Source of the DNA: an uncultured Helicobacter sp.
GTDB taxonomy: Bacteria; Campylobacterota; Campylobacteria; Campylobacterales; Helicobacteraceae
Assembly (NCBI RefSeq): GCF_937893305.1
Contig: NZ_CALBGN010000015.1
Location: 1-64,000, forward strand
Reading direction: 5' to 3'
DNA length: 64,000 bases
Part shown: piece by piece, positions 51,243 to 60,181 of the stretch
Position numbering within the stretch: the stretch's first letter is position 1
How the letters are laid out: each line of letters opens with the position of its first letter
The notes under the pieces: generated by a model
Seen by the model: only the letters and a program-made list of their open reading frames with translations
Told to the model about the DNA's origin: nothing
Databases searched by the model: none
Made by a program: the position numbers and the translations under genes

Positions 51243-52367
51243 TTATTGAACATTTTGCTGCATTGGCGCAACTAATGCACCCGGACGCAATTTAATAAGT
51301 TGACTTGTAATTATCACATCATTATCACTTAATCCACTTTTAACCACCACATTATTTCCTATAGTATGTCCAATAGTAATATAAGCTGTCTGCGCTTTAC
51401 CTTCAACAATTTTAAATACATAACTTCCCTTAGCATCTTGCATTAAAGCATTTTGTGGAATCACAATAGAATCCTCCAAAACAAATCCTTCTAGCTTAAT
51501 GCGCGAAAACTCTCCGGGGATTAATAAATGATCTGGATTCTCCACTAATGCACGCGCCTTAATTGTAGCAGTTGTAGAGTCGATCACACTATCAATAAAG
51601 TCAATTTTGCCTTCTTTTGCATATTTGCTCCCATCAGGTAAAATATAATGCACACTTACATTTTCTTGATTAAGCGTGCGCACAAAATAATAATCATTGC
51701 TTGGAATTGAGAATTCCGCGTGAATTGGATCAAGCTGTGTAATAGTTGTTAGCACATTATTACTACCAACCACTCCTACTAAATCCCCAATATCATAGCG
51801 TTTCATACTAATTTTTCCACTAGCAGTTGCTAGCACATCTGTGTAGTCTAGATCAATCTTAGCTATATTTAAACTTGCTCTTGCGTTTGCAACTGCTGCA
51901 TTTGCATTTTCAAATGCAGATTGTGCAGAATCGTATTCTTTGGGGCTAAGTGCTTTTTCTTTAAAGAGTTTTTGCGCACGCTTCCAATCACGACTTGCTG
52001 CTCTAAAAGTTGCTTGCGCAGAGAGAAGTTGCGCTTGCGCCATATTATAAGTTGCTTGATACTTAGAAGGATCAATTTTAAAAAGTTTATCTCCCTGCTT
52101 CACAATCCCACCTTCTATAAAATGCTGTTCAAGCAATGTCCCTTCTACTCGCGCATAAATATCCACACTTTGCAAACTTTCAAGTTTTGCTGGAAACTCA
52201 AAACTTACAGGAATATCAGCAGTTTTAACGTTATAGGTGCTAACTGGAATTACTACATTTTTCTGCATTGCTTGTGCGTTTTCTTCTTTAGAACAAGCTG
52301 TTAGAAGCAATGCACCACACATTAAACCTAAAAGTGTTTTAGAAAATATTGCATGTGTTTTTTTCAT
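51243..52367 (-). CDS. cmeA: RND efflux periplasmic adaptor
   Basis: A 374-residue lipoprotein (lipobox LLTACSK, Cys about residue 25) of the membrane fusion family. It shows the lipoyl halves (VDIYARVEGTLLEQHFIEGGIVKQGD), a helical hairpin (about 105-165) and a beta-barrel/membrane-proximal C-terminal region. It links the RND pump to the outer-membrane channel. The upstream region holds a CmeR-like operator, and AAGGAA precedes the ATG. Confidence 0.93.
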   Translation of the reverse strand: MKKTHAIFSKTLLGLMCGALLLTACSKEENAQAMQKNVVIPVSTYNVKTADIPVSFEFPAKLESLQSVDIYARVEGTLLEQHFIEGGIVKQGDKLFKIDPSKYQATYNMAQAQLLSAQATFRAASRDWKRAQKLFKEKALSPKEYDSAQSAFENANAAVANARASLNIAKIDLDYTDVLATASGKISMKRYDIGDLVGVVGSNNVLTTITQLDPIHAEFSIPSNDYYFVRTLNQENVSVHYILPDGSKYAKEGKIDFIDSVIDSTTATIKARALVENPDHLLIPGEFSRIKLEGFVLEDSIVIPQNALMQDAKGSYVFKIVEGKAQTAYITIGHTIGNNVVVKSGLSDNDVIITSQLIKLRPGALVAPMQQNVQ

Positions 52368-52403
52368 TGTTTTCCTTATCTAAAAATCAGCTTTTTAATC
52401 AAT

Positions 52404-52430
52404 AATTACAAAGTTGTAATTATAATTACA
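52404..52430 (-). promoter_or_regulatory. CmeR-like operator overlapping the cmeA -10 box
   Basis: The perfect 16-bp palindrome TGTAATTATAATTACA (52415-52430) closely resembles the CmeR site I know from Campylobacter jejuni (TGTAAT, four bases, ATTACA). A second palindrome, AATTACAAAGTTGTAATT (52404-52421), shares its middle half. Three half-sites thus occur at exactly 10-base spacing. A TATAAT (minus strand 52424-52419) sits inside, so a bound TetR-type repressor would block cmeA transcription. The repressor gene is not in the window. Confidence 0.65.
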
Positions 52431-52503
52431 CATAAAAGTGTGAAATTCTAACTAACATTAACTTAAAATTAAGCCACATAAGCAAAATTACACAAATATT
52501 CAA

Positions 52504-54093
52504 TCAGCACTTAAAAGAATCAAGCTGTGTATTTAATAATTTTGCTTTTTCTGCCATTTCTTTTGAAATTGCACTAATCATATGCACAGCCTCACTATTA
52601 TCATTTGTAAGTTTATCAACCTCACCGATTTGTTTTAGCACGGTTTGCATTGCATTAAAAAGCGTATTTGTCTTTTCTAAAGCTTCAACAGAAGCTTTTA
52701 CTGCTGCTTCAAGAGATTGTGTACTAGTTTCTAAAATTTCTGTCCCCTCTATTGAATCATCAGCAACACTAACGATTTTCTGAATATTTGCGCGCATTGC
52801 ATTATTTGCATCTGTGATAGATTGAATAATCATATTAACCACAGCATTAATTTCTCCTAAACTTTTTTGTGTGCGTTCAGCAAGCTTTCTTACTTCATCA
52901 GCCACCACAGCAAAACCACGACCAGCCTCACCTGCACGCGCTGCTTCAATATTTGCATTAAGAGCTAGCAAACTTGTTTGATCGGCAATTTCTGCAATAA
53001 TAGTTAAAACATCTTTAATTTTATCTGTTTCTTGCGCACTTTGCTCCAAATGTTCTGCAATATTATGCTCAACACTCACATTTTCTTGCACATTATTTGC
53101 CACTTTCAATAAAAGCTTTTTCGTCTCAGCAAGTTGTATAGAAGATTCTTGAATATCTTTTGCACTAAGTTGCACTAAATCTTTTGCAGCATTTAGCATT
53201 TCTTCTATTTCTTTACCGAGATGTGCACTATCTCTTGCAACTTCAACAGAACGATTAATGCGTAAATCAATCTCATTTGAAGCACTAAAAAGCTGATGAG
53301 ATTGTGTAATATTTTGATGACTAATATCCTTTGCGCTACACACTGTGCTTCCAATTTTTTGAATAAAGCGATTAATATATGCACTTGCTTTTGCAATTTC
53401 ATCTTCATTTTTTACAGGCAAACGCTTCGTTAAATCTCCATCTCCTTGCGCTAAATCAAATGCAACTTTTGTTAGATTTGAAATGGGATAAAATACCCAA
53501 CGATTAAACAATAAAAGTAGCAAAAATAACGCAACAACTCCAACTCCTGCCATTAAAAAAATGATGTTATTACGCACAGTATTAGAATCTTGCATTAACT
53601 CCTTTGTTGAAATTTGCATTTCTGATACTCCAAGCACATCACCAACTTGTGAAGTCGCGTGACACATCACACACGCCTCTTCTGCCAAAATCGGCTTTGC
53701 CATCAAAAAACCCTCATCATCATTTTTTTTGTAGGTTCTAATGAGCTCCTTTTTGCTTTCAAAAACCTTTAAAATTTCCGTCCTTGTTGTTAATTCTTTT
53801 TGTAACCCCATTAATTCAATCACATTTTGTGCTGGAAAAATTTCTAAATTTGCGATTCCATTAACCTTTTTAGAGCCCTGAATAAAATCTCCAATCACAA
53901 CTGGATCTCCTGTATTCATTGCAACCTTTAGTCCCTCTGTCAGCATTGCATTGAGCTGATGTAATTCCCTTGTAGAGCTACTTTTTGCAATACTACTAAA
54001 TCCATTTTGTAAATTGTAATAAACCATTGCTAGCAAAACCAACAAAAAACCAACAATCATCACAATAATTTTAGAATGGATAGTCTTTAGCAT
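52504..54093 (-). CDS. Methyl-accepting chemotaxis protein with a c-type haem motif in its sensor domain
   Basis: A 529-residue chemoreceptor: first membrane helix (9-25), periplasmic sensor (26-176), second helix (177-197), HAMP (about 198-250) and a full signalling hairpin with the tip [27 protein letters not shown] sequence. The sensor contains CVMCH (residues 141-145), the covalent haem c attachment motif, close to the second helix. Haem-containing receptors of this kind sense redox state or gases, so energy taxis is a reasonable inference. It ends without a CheR/CheB pentapeptide. Confidence 0.92.
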   Translation of the reverse strand: MLKTIHSKIIVMIVGFLLVLLAMVYYNLQNGFSSIAKSSSTRELHQLNAMLTEGLKVAMNTGDPVVIGDFIQGSKKVNGIANLEIFPAQNVIELMGLQKELTTRTEILKVFESKKELIRTYKKNDDEGFLMAKPILAEEACVMCHATSQVGDVLGVSEMQISTKELMQDSNTVRNNIIFLMAGVGVVALFLLLLLFNRWVFYPISNLTKVAFDLAQGDGDLTKRLPVKNEDEIAKASAYINRFIQKIGSTVCSAKDISHQNITQSHQLFSASNEIDLRINRSVEVARDSAHLGKEIEEMLNAAKDLVQLSAKDIQESSIQLAETKKLLLKVANNVQENVSVEHNIAEHLEQSAQETDKIKDVLTIIAEIADQTSLLALNANIEAARAGEAGRGFAVVADEVRKLAERTQKSLGEINAVVNMIIQSITDANNAMRANIQKIVSVADDSIEGTEILETSTQSLEAAVKASVEALEKTNTLFNAMQTVLKQIGEVDKLTNDNSEAVHMISAISKEMAEKAKLLNTQLDSFKC

Positions 54094-54126
54094 TATTCTC
54101 TCCTGATTTGAAATCTGAAAATTACA

Positions 54127-54132
54127 ATATCG
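54127..54132 (-). promoter_or_regulatory. Possible sigma-28 -10 box of the haem chemoreceptor gene
   Basis: CGATAT on the minus strand, 34 bases before the ATG, matches the flagellar sigma-28 -10 element described for Campylobacter. The -35 region is not clear. Confidence 0.4.
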
Positions 54133-54179
54133 TCTCTAAACAATTATGAGATTGTAAATTAACTCCACTAAAATGCTTG

Positions 54180-55562
54180 TTAAAAAACATCATTTCTATC
54201 GTTTTTGTAAGCTTTATCTTTCTTATTTTTATAATTTAATGGTAGTTCCACCTTAAACTCTGCTCCATCTTTTTCATTAATAAAAGAGATTCTGCCTTGC
54301 ATAGAATCTAAAAACATTTGCACCATATAAAGTCCAATCCCTGTTCCGCTCTTCTTTGTTGTAAAAAACTTATCAAACACTTTTCTTGCAATATCCGTAT
54401 GGATTCCACCACCATTATCCTTTATATAAAGCACACAAACCTTTGAACCAGCGATATTTTCTTCCAATGCACAACGGATTGTAATCTTTCCTTCTTTAAT
54501 CTCTTTTTTCTTTAACCTATCCTTAATTGCTTCAATTGCATTATCTATTAATATAATAATGATATTTTGAAATTCGCTTTTAATAATATTAACCTTTAAA
54601 TGTTTTTTATCCTTACAGGATAAAAATTTTATAGAAATATTATTATCCAAAATACTATAAAATAAATCTAAAGTATTTTGAATCACAGAACAGACTTCAA
54701 ACTCTTCTTTCTCTTTAGAAGGAATATAGAAGGAGCGAAATGCATCAATAGTATTTGACATAAATTTGATTTGTTCTATCATAATTTGCAAATACTTCTC
54801 AAACTCAACATCATTAAGCATTCCTAAAGAACGCATTTCTTTTAAGTTTTGACACACTAAATAAAGCGCATTTAACGGCTGCTTCCACTGATGAGCAACA
54901 TTACCTAACATTCTGCCCATTTCTTCATCTTTGGTTTTTTGTGCAAGCATTAAATGTTTATTTTGTAACTCTTCTTCTAATTTTTCTATATCCGAGATGT
55001 CAATAAAAGTAAAATACAAAGTTGTCTTTTGCGCAAACTCTAAGAAATTGATTGATATCATCACTGGTATTATCGCATTGATTGTCTGCAAATGCATACG
55101 AAAATTTTGACGTCCCTTACTCTGTTTTAATCGATCAATTTTTTCTAAAATAAAACGCTTACATTCTGCTTCTTTAAAAAGCTCTAAAACATTATAATTT
55201 AGCATCTCAATCCCAAAAAGATTAGATGCAGAACCATTATATTTAATGATTTTTAAATCTTCATCTTCAGCAATAATGATAGCATTTAAGCTACTCTCAA
55301 ACAAATAATCATATGTATAATCACTCTTTAAACGCTGTGCTACTTCTTGTTCAATTTGAAATGCAAGTTCTTTACTTAAAATCTCAACCGCTTCTCTTTT
55401 ACTTTGAAGTTCGCTGACAAGTTTTTGACTTTTATTTAACGCACCTCTTAATTGTCTGTACTGACTTGCAAAATAAATCACCCCCCAAACTAAACAAATC
55501 AACACGCCAAAAAACAATACTCCAAGAGAGTAATTCTCATTCCATTGTGTCAGCCACTCCAT
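54180..55562 (-). CDS. PAS-domain sensor histidine kinase, orphan
   Basis: A 460-residue kinase: one N-terminal membrane helix (about 12-32), coiled coil (about 34-80), PAS domain (about 85-195), a second short helix, then the H-box VAHQWKQPLN with the phospho-accepting histidine and the ATPase domain with N-box ILIDNAIEAI, DNGGGI and GTGIGLYMVQ. The AHQWKQPLN form is common in Campylobacterota. No response regulator is adjacent. The start ATG follows a run of eight G, which serves as ribosome-binding site. Confidence 0.88.
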   Translation of the reverse strand: MEWLTQWNENYSLGVLFFGVLICLVWGVIYFASQYRQLRGALNKSQKLVSELQSKREAVEILSKELAFQIEQEVAQRLKSDYTYDYLFESSLNAIIIAEDEDLKIIKYNGSASNLFGIEMLNYNVLELFKEAECKRFILEKIDRLKQSKGRQNFRMHLQTINAIIPVMISINFLEFAQKTTLYFTFIDISDIEKLEEELQNKHLMLAQKTKDEEMGRMLGNVAHQWKQPLNALYLVCQNLKEMRSLGMLNDVEFEKYLQIMIEQIKFMSNTIDAFRSFYIPSKEKEEFEVCSVIQNTLDLFYSILDNNISIKFLSCKDKKHLKVNIIKSEFQNIIIILIDNAIEAIKDRLKKKEIKEGKITIRCALEENIAGSKVCVLYIKDNGGGIHTDIARKVFDKFFTTKKSGTGIGLYMVQMFLDSMQGRISFINEKDGAEFKVELPLNYKNKKDKAYKNDRNDVF

Positions 55563-55567
55563 TGATA

Positions 55568-55575
55568 CCCCCCCC
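55568..55575 (-). repeat. G8 tract at the histidine-kinase ribosome-binding site
   Basis: On the minus strand GGGGGGGG is followed by TATCA and the ATG at 55562. It is both the only Shine-Dalgarno-like sequence and a candidate length-variable tract. Confidence 0.6.
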
Positions 55576-55653
55576 TATTTTCACTTCTTTAAAATTATAC
55601 AACACCAAATGCAGTTTTTAATCACTTTTAGGGTTTTTTAGCTTTTGTTTTGT

Positions 55654-55659
55654 TACAAT
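55654..55659 (+). promoter_or_regulatory. -10 box of glyS
   Basis: TACAAT 27 bases before the glyS ATG within a T-rich stretch; GAAGGT precedes the start codon. Confidence 0.45.
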
Positions 55660-55685
55660 TTTGGAATTTTTTTAGAAGGTAGAAA

Positions 55686-57737
55686 ATGACAACTGCGTTA
55701 CAGACTTGCCCACTTTTGCTTGAAATTGGCACAGAAGAATTACCAGCAATTCCATTTTTAGCAGAATTGCCAAATATTAAAAATAAATTTCAAAAAATTT
55801 TAGAAGCGAACCGCTTAAATTGCGCATTTGAGTTTTATTACACGCCGCGCCGCTTGGTTATTATTGCAAAAGAATTTCCAAATCTTCAAAGTGCTGAAAC
55901 TTTAGAGTTTTTCGGACCGCCTTTAAGTATTGCTTACAAAGATAATGCACCAACACAAGCTGCATTAGGATTTTTTAAAAAATGTGGGATAGATCCTAAG
56001 AATGCACAAATTATACAAAAAGACGGAAAGGAAATTCTTTATTGCCAAAAAAACGCAGAACAACTCTCTTCTAGCGCACTATTAGAAGCAATCGTGAAAG
56101 AATTTTTAGAATCGCTAAATTTCGGAAAAACAATGCGATGGGGAAGCCTAAAAGAATCTTTCATTCGCCCTATTTCTTGGATTTTATGTCTTTTAGATTC
56201 CAAACTCACCCCCTTAAAACTCTATGGCATAGAAGCAAAAGCACAAACTTATGTGCATCGCAATATAAGCTTTGAACCTTTTGATGTAAGCTCTTTAGAG
56301 TCTTATTTACAAACCTTAGAAGACAATGGAGTTATTTTAGATCAAAATGCACGCAAAAATAGAATTTTAAAGGCGATCACAGAAATTGAAAAAACCCAAA
56401 ATCTCCAAGTAGAAATTGATCAAGATTTACTCAATGAAGTTGTAGCAATTACAGAATATCCTACTGCACTTTTTGGAGAGTTTAGCGCACACTTCTTAGA
56501 GCTCCCGGCTCCTTGCATTATCACTTCAATGAAAGTCAATCAACGCTATTTTGCAACCTATAAAAACAACAAGCTTCACCACGGATTTATCCTAGTTTCA
56601 AACACTTTGAGCAAAAACCCAAAAGAAATCATCGCAGGCAATATTAAAGTTTTACGCGCACGCTTAGAAGATGCACTATTTTTCTACCACAATGACTTAA
56701 AAAATGGTTTTATGCCAGAAAAATTAAAAGAAGTAACTTTTGTAGAGGGCTTAGGCTCAATGTGGGATAAAACTGAGAGAGAACGCTTAATTGTTAGGGT
56801 TTTAGGAGATTTATTTAAAGAGAATCTACAAAAAGAAGAGCAAAATCTAGGATTAACTTTTGAGATCTTAGATCAAGCAAGCTTACTTAGCAAAGCCGAT
56901 TTAATGAGTGAAATGGTCTATGAATTTACAGAATTACAAGGAATTATGGGATATTACTATGCTAAAGCACTGCGCTATGAAGATCGCGTTGCACTTGCAA
57001 TCAAAGAACAATATCTACCAAACTCTGAAGAAAGTGCTTTGCCATCAAATCTCACAAGTGCCATTATCGCGCTTGCTTATAAGCTTGATAATCTTTTAGG
57101 ACTCTTTAGCGTTGGCAAAATCCCAAGTGGCTCACGCGATCCTTTTGCTTTGCGCCGTGCCGCAAATGGAATCATTAAAATCGTCTTGCATTTCCGTTTG
57201 CCTTTTCACTTAAGAGAAGTTTTACAAACCCTTAAAAAATCTTACAAAGATTTTGATATAGACACGCTAGAAAACTTTATTTTAGAGCGTTTAGATTCCA
57301 CATTAGAATTCAATCCATCACTCTTGCGTGCTGTTTTAGCCACAAATGAACGCGATTTAGTGCAGATTTTTCAAAAATTAGTAGCTTTAGATTCTGCATT
57401 AAAAAATCAAGATAAACAACTTTTAACGCAAACTTTTAAACGCCTAGCCAACATTACAAAAGAAGTTGATTTAACAGGAGAACTCCCCATCAAAGAAGAC
57501 AAACTTCTAGCTAGTGAAGAAATAGAACTCTACAATAGTTTTAAACTCTGCAAAAGCAATGATTATACAAAACACTTAGAATCTCTTCTAAGCTTAAGTC
57601 CAATTTTAGAACGCTTTTTCGATAAAGTGCTTGTAAATGCTCCTGACGAAGATTTTAAAAATAACCGCAAACATCTCATTGCTCGCATTTATAAAGAGTT
57701 TTTAAGCATTGCAGATATTAAAGAAATTAGTTTCTAG
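55686..57737 (+). CDS. glyS: Glycyl-tRNA synthetase beta subunit
   Basis: GlyS (683 aa) is the tRNA-binding beta subunit of the alpha2-beta2 bacterial glycyl-tRNA synthetase. LLEIGTEELPA at the start, YTPRRLVI, the TEYPTALFGEF stretch, the HD-like region with LGSMWDKTER and the SGSRDPFALRRAANGIIKI motif are diagnostic. GlyQ must lie elsewhere. The TrpC-like gene begins nine bases after its stop. Confidence 0.96.
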   Translation: MTTALQTCPLLLEIGTEELPAIPFLAELPNIKNKFQKILEANRLNCAFEFYYTPRRLVIIAKEFPNLQSAETLEFFGPPLSIAYKDNAPTQAALGFFKKCGIDPKNAQIIQKDGKEILYCQKNAEQLSSSALLEAIVKEFLESLNFGKTMRWGSLKESFIRPISWILCLLDSKLTPLKLYGIEAKAQTYVHRNISFEPFDVSSLESYLQTLEDNGVILDQNARKNRILKAITEIEKTQNLQVEIDQDLLNEVVAITEYPTALFGEFSAHFLELPAPCIITSMKVNQRYFATYKNNKLHHGFILVSNTLSKNPKEIIAGNIKVLRARLEDALFFYHNDLKNGFMPEKLKEVTFVEGLGSMWDKTERERLIVRVLGDLFKENLQKEEQNLGLTFEILDQASLLSKADLMSEMVYEFTELQGIMGYYYAKALRYEDRVALAIKEQYLPNSEESALPSNLTSAIIALAYKLDNLLGLFSVGKIPSGSRDPFALRRAANGIIKIVLHFRLPFHLREVLQTLKKSYKDFDIDTLENFILERLDSTLEFNPSLLRAVLATNERDLVQIFQKLVALDSALKNQDKQLLTQTFKRLANITKEVDLTGELPIKEDKLLASEEIELYNSFKLCKSNDYTKHLESLLSLSPILERFFDKVLVNAPDEDFKNNRKHLIARIYKEFLSIADIKEISF

Positions 57738-57745
57738 GATTTTCT

Positions 57746-58369
57746 TTGCAAGAATTTAAGGGTGTGAAAATTACAAAAATCAAAGAAGCAATTGCAGTAA
57801 AAAAACAAAGCTTTGATATGCAATGGCTTGGCAAAAGCCTTGCCTACACTCCCTACCAACCCCGCCCATTGGATTTAAAACGCACAAATGCACTTCATAC
57901 AATTTATATGCTTATTGATAATGAAGATTTTTTATTGCATGCAAAAGAGCTTGAAAAAGATGTTAAAGCCTTTATTACAGAATCATTAGAACTTACAACT
58001 TACCTTAGACGCTATGTCAATACCCCCTTAATTTATGATTTTTTAATTTTGGATTCTTACCAACTTTTAGAAGCCCTTGTTTATGGTGTAGATTGCGTAA
58101 TGCTTTATCCAAAATATTTAGAGCAAAAAACACTTAAAGAACTTAGTCAATACGCATTAAAACTAGGGCTAGAAAGAATCTTTTGCATAGAATCCAAAGA
58201 GGATTTAACAAAAGCAATTTTTGCAAAAGCAGATCTTTTAAATCTTAATGAAACTTTTTCACTTATTTCTCTAGTCCCCAAACAAAAAATCCTAATCTCA
58301 AGTCTATCCAAAGAAAATTTTAATTCATCTATTATCAACACGCTTGATGCGCAAATCATCAAAAAATAA
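57746..58369 (+). CDS. TrpC-like (indole-glycerol-phosphate synthase-related) protein, probably inactive
   Basis: A 207-residue protein that resembles the (beta/alpha)8 barrel of indole-3-glycerol-phosphate synthase but is shorter. RYVNTPLIYDFLILDSYQLLEALVYGVDCVMLYPKYL parallels the KDFIIDPYQ...GADAVLLI region of TrpC in spacing, yet the catalytic lysine of KDF is replaced (YDF), and the N-terminal K-x-SPS segment is altered (KKQSFDM). It is likely a pseudoenzyme. TTG at 57746 is the start, with AGGA upstream. It is probably co-transcribed with glyS. Confidence 0.65.
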   Translation: MQEFKGVKITKIKEAIAVKKQSFDMQWLGKSLAYTPYQPRPLDLKRTNALHTIYMLIDNEDFLLHAKELEKDVKAFITESLELTTYLRRYVNTPLIYDFLILDSYQLLEALVYGVDCVMLYPKYLEQKTLKELSQYALKLGLERIFCIESKEDLTKAIFAKADLLNLNETFSLISLVPKQKILISSLSKENFNSSIINTLDAQIIKK

Positions 58370-58438
58370 ATTTTTTAAGCTTAATTTTAGATTATTTTAG
58401 TTAAATGCTACATTTCATTTTAACTTGTGGAGTTTTTT

Positions 58439-58690
58439 ATGTCATTAATGATTAATGAAGAATGTATTGCCTGTGATGCTTGTCGCGAAGAATGTCCAAA
58501 TGAAGCCATAGAAGAAGGGGATCCTTATTACACTATTGATCCTGAGCGTTGCACAGAATGCTTTGGTTTTTATGATGAGCCCGCTTGTCTGTCTGTGTGT
58601 CCTGTGGATGCGATTATTCCAGATCCTGATAATGTAGAGACGCTTGAAGAATTAAAATTTAAGCATTCACAAATCCATAAAGAAGACTAA
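58439..58690 (+). CDS. Two-cluster 4Fe-4S ferredoxin (YfhL/FdxA type)
   Basis: An 83-residue bacterial ferredoxin with cluster motifs CIACDACREECP (residues about 9-20) and CTECFGF...CLSVCP. The gap between the first two cysteines of motif two and the last pair, with an inserted loop, matches the YfhL type found in Helicobacter and Campylobacter, which serves pyruvate and 2-oxoglutarate oxidoreductases. I choose ATG 58439, seven bases after GGAG, over an in-frame GTG at 58427. An extended -10 (TGCTACATT, about 58406) lies upstream. Confidence 0.92.
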   Translation: MSLMINEECIACDACREECPNEAIEEGDPYYTIDPERCTECFGFYDEPACLSVCPVDAIIPDPDNVETLEELKFKHSQIHKED

Positions 58691-58702
58691 AGGCTATAAG
58701 TA

Positions 58703-60181
58703 ATGGCAAAAATCACTGCCATCATTGATATTGGTTCAAATTCTGTAAGAATGGCAATCTTTGAAAAAACTAGCCATTTAGGATTCCATCTCCTTTATGA
58801 AACAAAGAGTAAAGTTAGGATTTCAGAATCCACTTATGCGCACAATGGCTACTTACAGCCTATTCCTATGGAGCGTGCAATTTGTGCATTAAAAGACTTT
58901 TTGAGCATTGCAAAAACTCATAAAGCGCGCAAGATTCTATGTGTAGCAACCTCAGCAGTGCGTGATGCGCCAAACAAAACAGAGTTTTTAAAACTTGCAC
59001 GCAACATTGGTTTAAAAATTAAAGTCATAAGTGGAGAACAAGAAGCTTATTTTGGCGCATTAAGCGCGTTAAATCTTTTGCCTTATGCTAGTGGGATCAC
59101 TATTGATATTGGTGGCGGTAGCACAGAATGCGCACTTATTGAAAACCATAAAATCATTGATAAAATCTCATTGGATATTGGCACAATCCGTTTAAAAGAA
59201 CTTTTTTTGGATAAAGGAGATTTAAAAGGTGCAAAGGACTTCGTTCAAAATGCACTCCATAATCTCCCAAAACATTTTCTACATAAACGCATTTTTGGAA
59301 TCGGTGGCACAGCAAGAGCACTTAGCAAAACAATCCAAAAGCGCATTGAATATCCAATTGATACACTGCATGCCTTTGAATATGATTTTTTTAGCCACAC
59401 AGAGTTTTTCCGCGCAATTTATTCCGCAAAGCCCAGTGATCTTCCAAAACTAGGTATCAAAGAAGATCGCATTGACTCCATACAAGGTGGCGCATTAATC
59501 TTTCATCTAGCTCTTTTGCATTTTGGCGCACAAAGCGTTGTAACAAGTGGTGTTGGCGTAAGAGAAGGTGTATTTTTAAATGACTTATTACGCAATGAAA
59601 ATGGACATTTTCCGCCAAACTTTAATCCTAGTGTGCGCAATTTAAAAGATAGATTCCAAAAAAATCCAACGCAATCTAATGCGCAAAAACTTTTAGCTAT
59701 GCGTCTTTTTAACGCACAAGAAAATCTAGATCTTATTCCACAAAACTATAAAAAACATCTAAACATAAGCGCAGAACTTTGCAATATTGGGATTGCACTT
59801 AACTTTTATGAGAAAGGCTATCATAGTGATTATATCTTATTAAATGCTCTAAATTACGGCTTAACACATCAAGAACGCTTGCTTATTGCTACAATTGTGC
59901 GTTATGCAGGCAAAAAGATTCCAGACTCTCTCTCTTATTTAGAGTTACTCCCAAACTTGCAAATCCTAAAAATCCTTAGTTTTTTTGTAGCATTAAGTGA
60001 AATTTTAAGCCAAAATGAAAAACCACGCGACTTTCATTTTATGCTCTTTGAAGGATTAAATGGCTACACACTGCAAATCACACACCCAAACGTCTCCTAC
60101 CTTGTGCAAGAAAAGCTAAAAAAACTCACACTTCCTAGCCCACTTTCACAGCTTGCCCTTACAAGCTCTAAGGGGCAATAA
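58703..60181 (+). CDS. Ppx/GppA family exopolyphosphatase/pppGpp phosphatase
   Basis: A 492-residue member of the actin-like Ppx/GppA family, which hydrolyses polyphosphate and/or pppGpp and so links to the stringent response. DIGSNSVRMAIFE and IDIGGGSTECALIE are the phosphate loops, GIGGTARALSK is the third motif, and the C-terminal half is helical with an HD-type region. Sequence alone does not separate Ppx from GppA activity. Its stop shares a base with the waaC start. Confidence 0.92.
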   Translation: MAKITAIIDIGSNSVRMAIFEKTSHLGFHLLYETKSKVRISESTYAHNGYLQPIPMERAICALKDFLSIAKTHKARKILCVATSAVRDAPNKTEFLKLARNIGLKIKVISGEQEAYFGALSALNLLPYASGITIDIGGGSTECALIENHKIIDKISLDIGTIRLKELFLDKGDLKGAKDFVQNALHNLPKHFLHKRIFGIGGTARALSKTIQKRIEYPIDTLHAFEYDFFSHTEFFRAIYSAKPSDLPKLGIKEDRIDSIQGGALIFHLALLHFGAQSVVTSGVGVREGVFLNDLLRNENGHFPPNFNPSVRNLKDRFQKNPTQSNAQKLLAMRLFNAQENLDLIPQNYKKHLNISAELCNIGIALNFYEKGYHSDYILLNALNYGLTHQERLLIATIVRYAGKKIPDSLSYLELLPNLQILKILSFFVALSEILSQNEKPRDFHFMLFEGLNGYTLQITHPNVSYLVQEKLKKLTLPSPLSQLALTSSKGQ

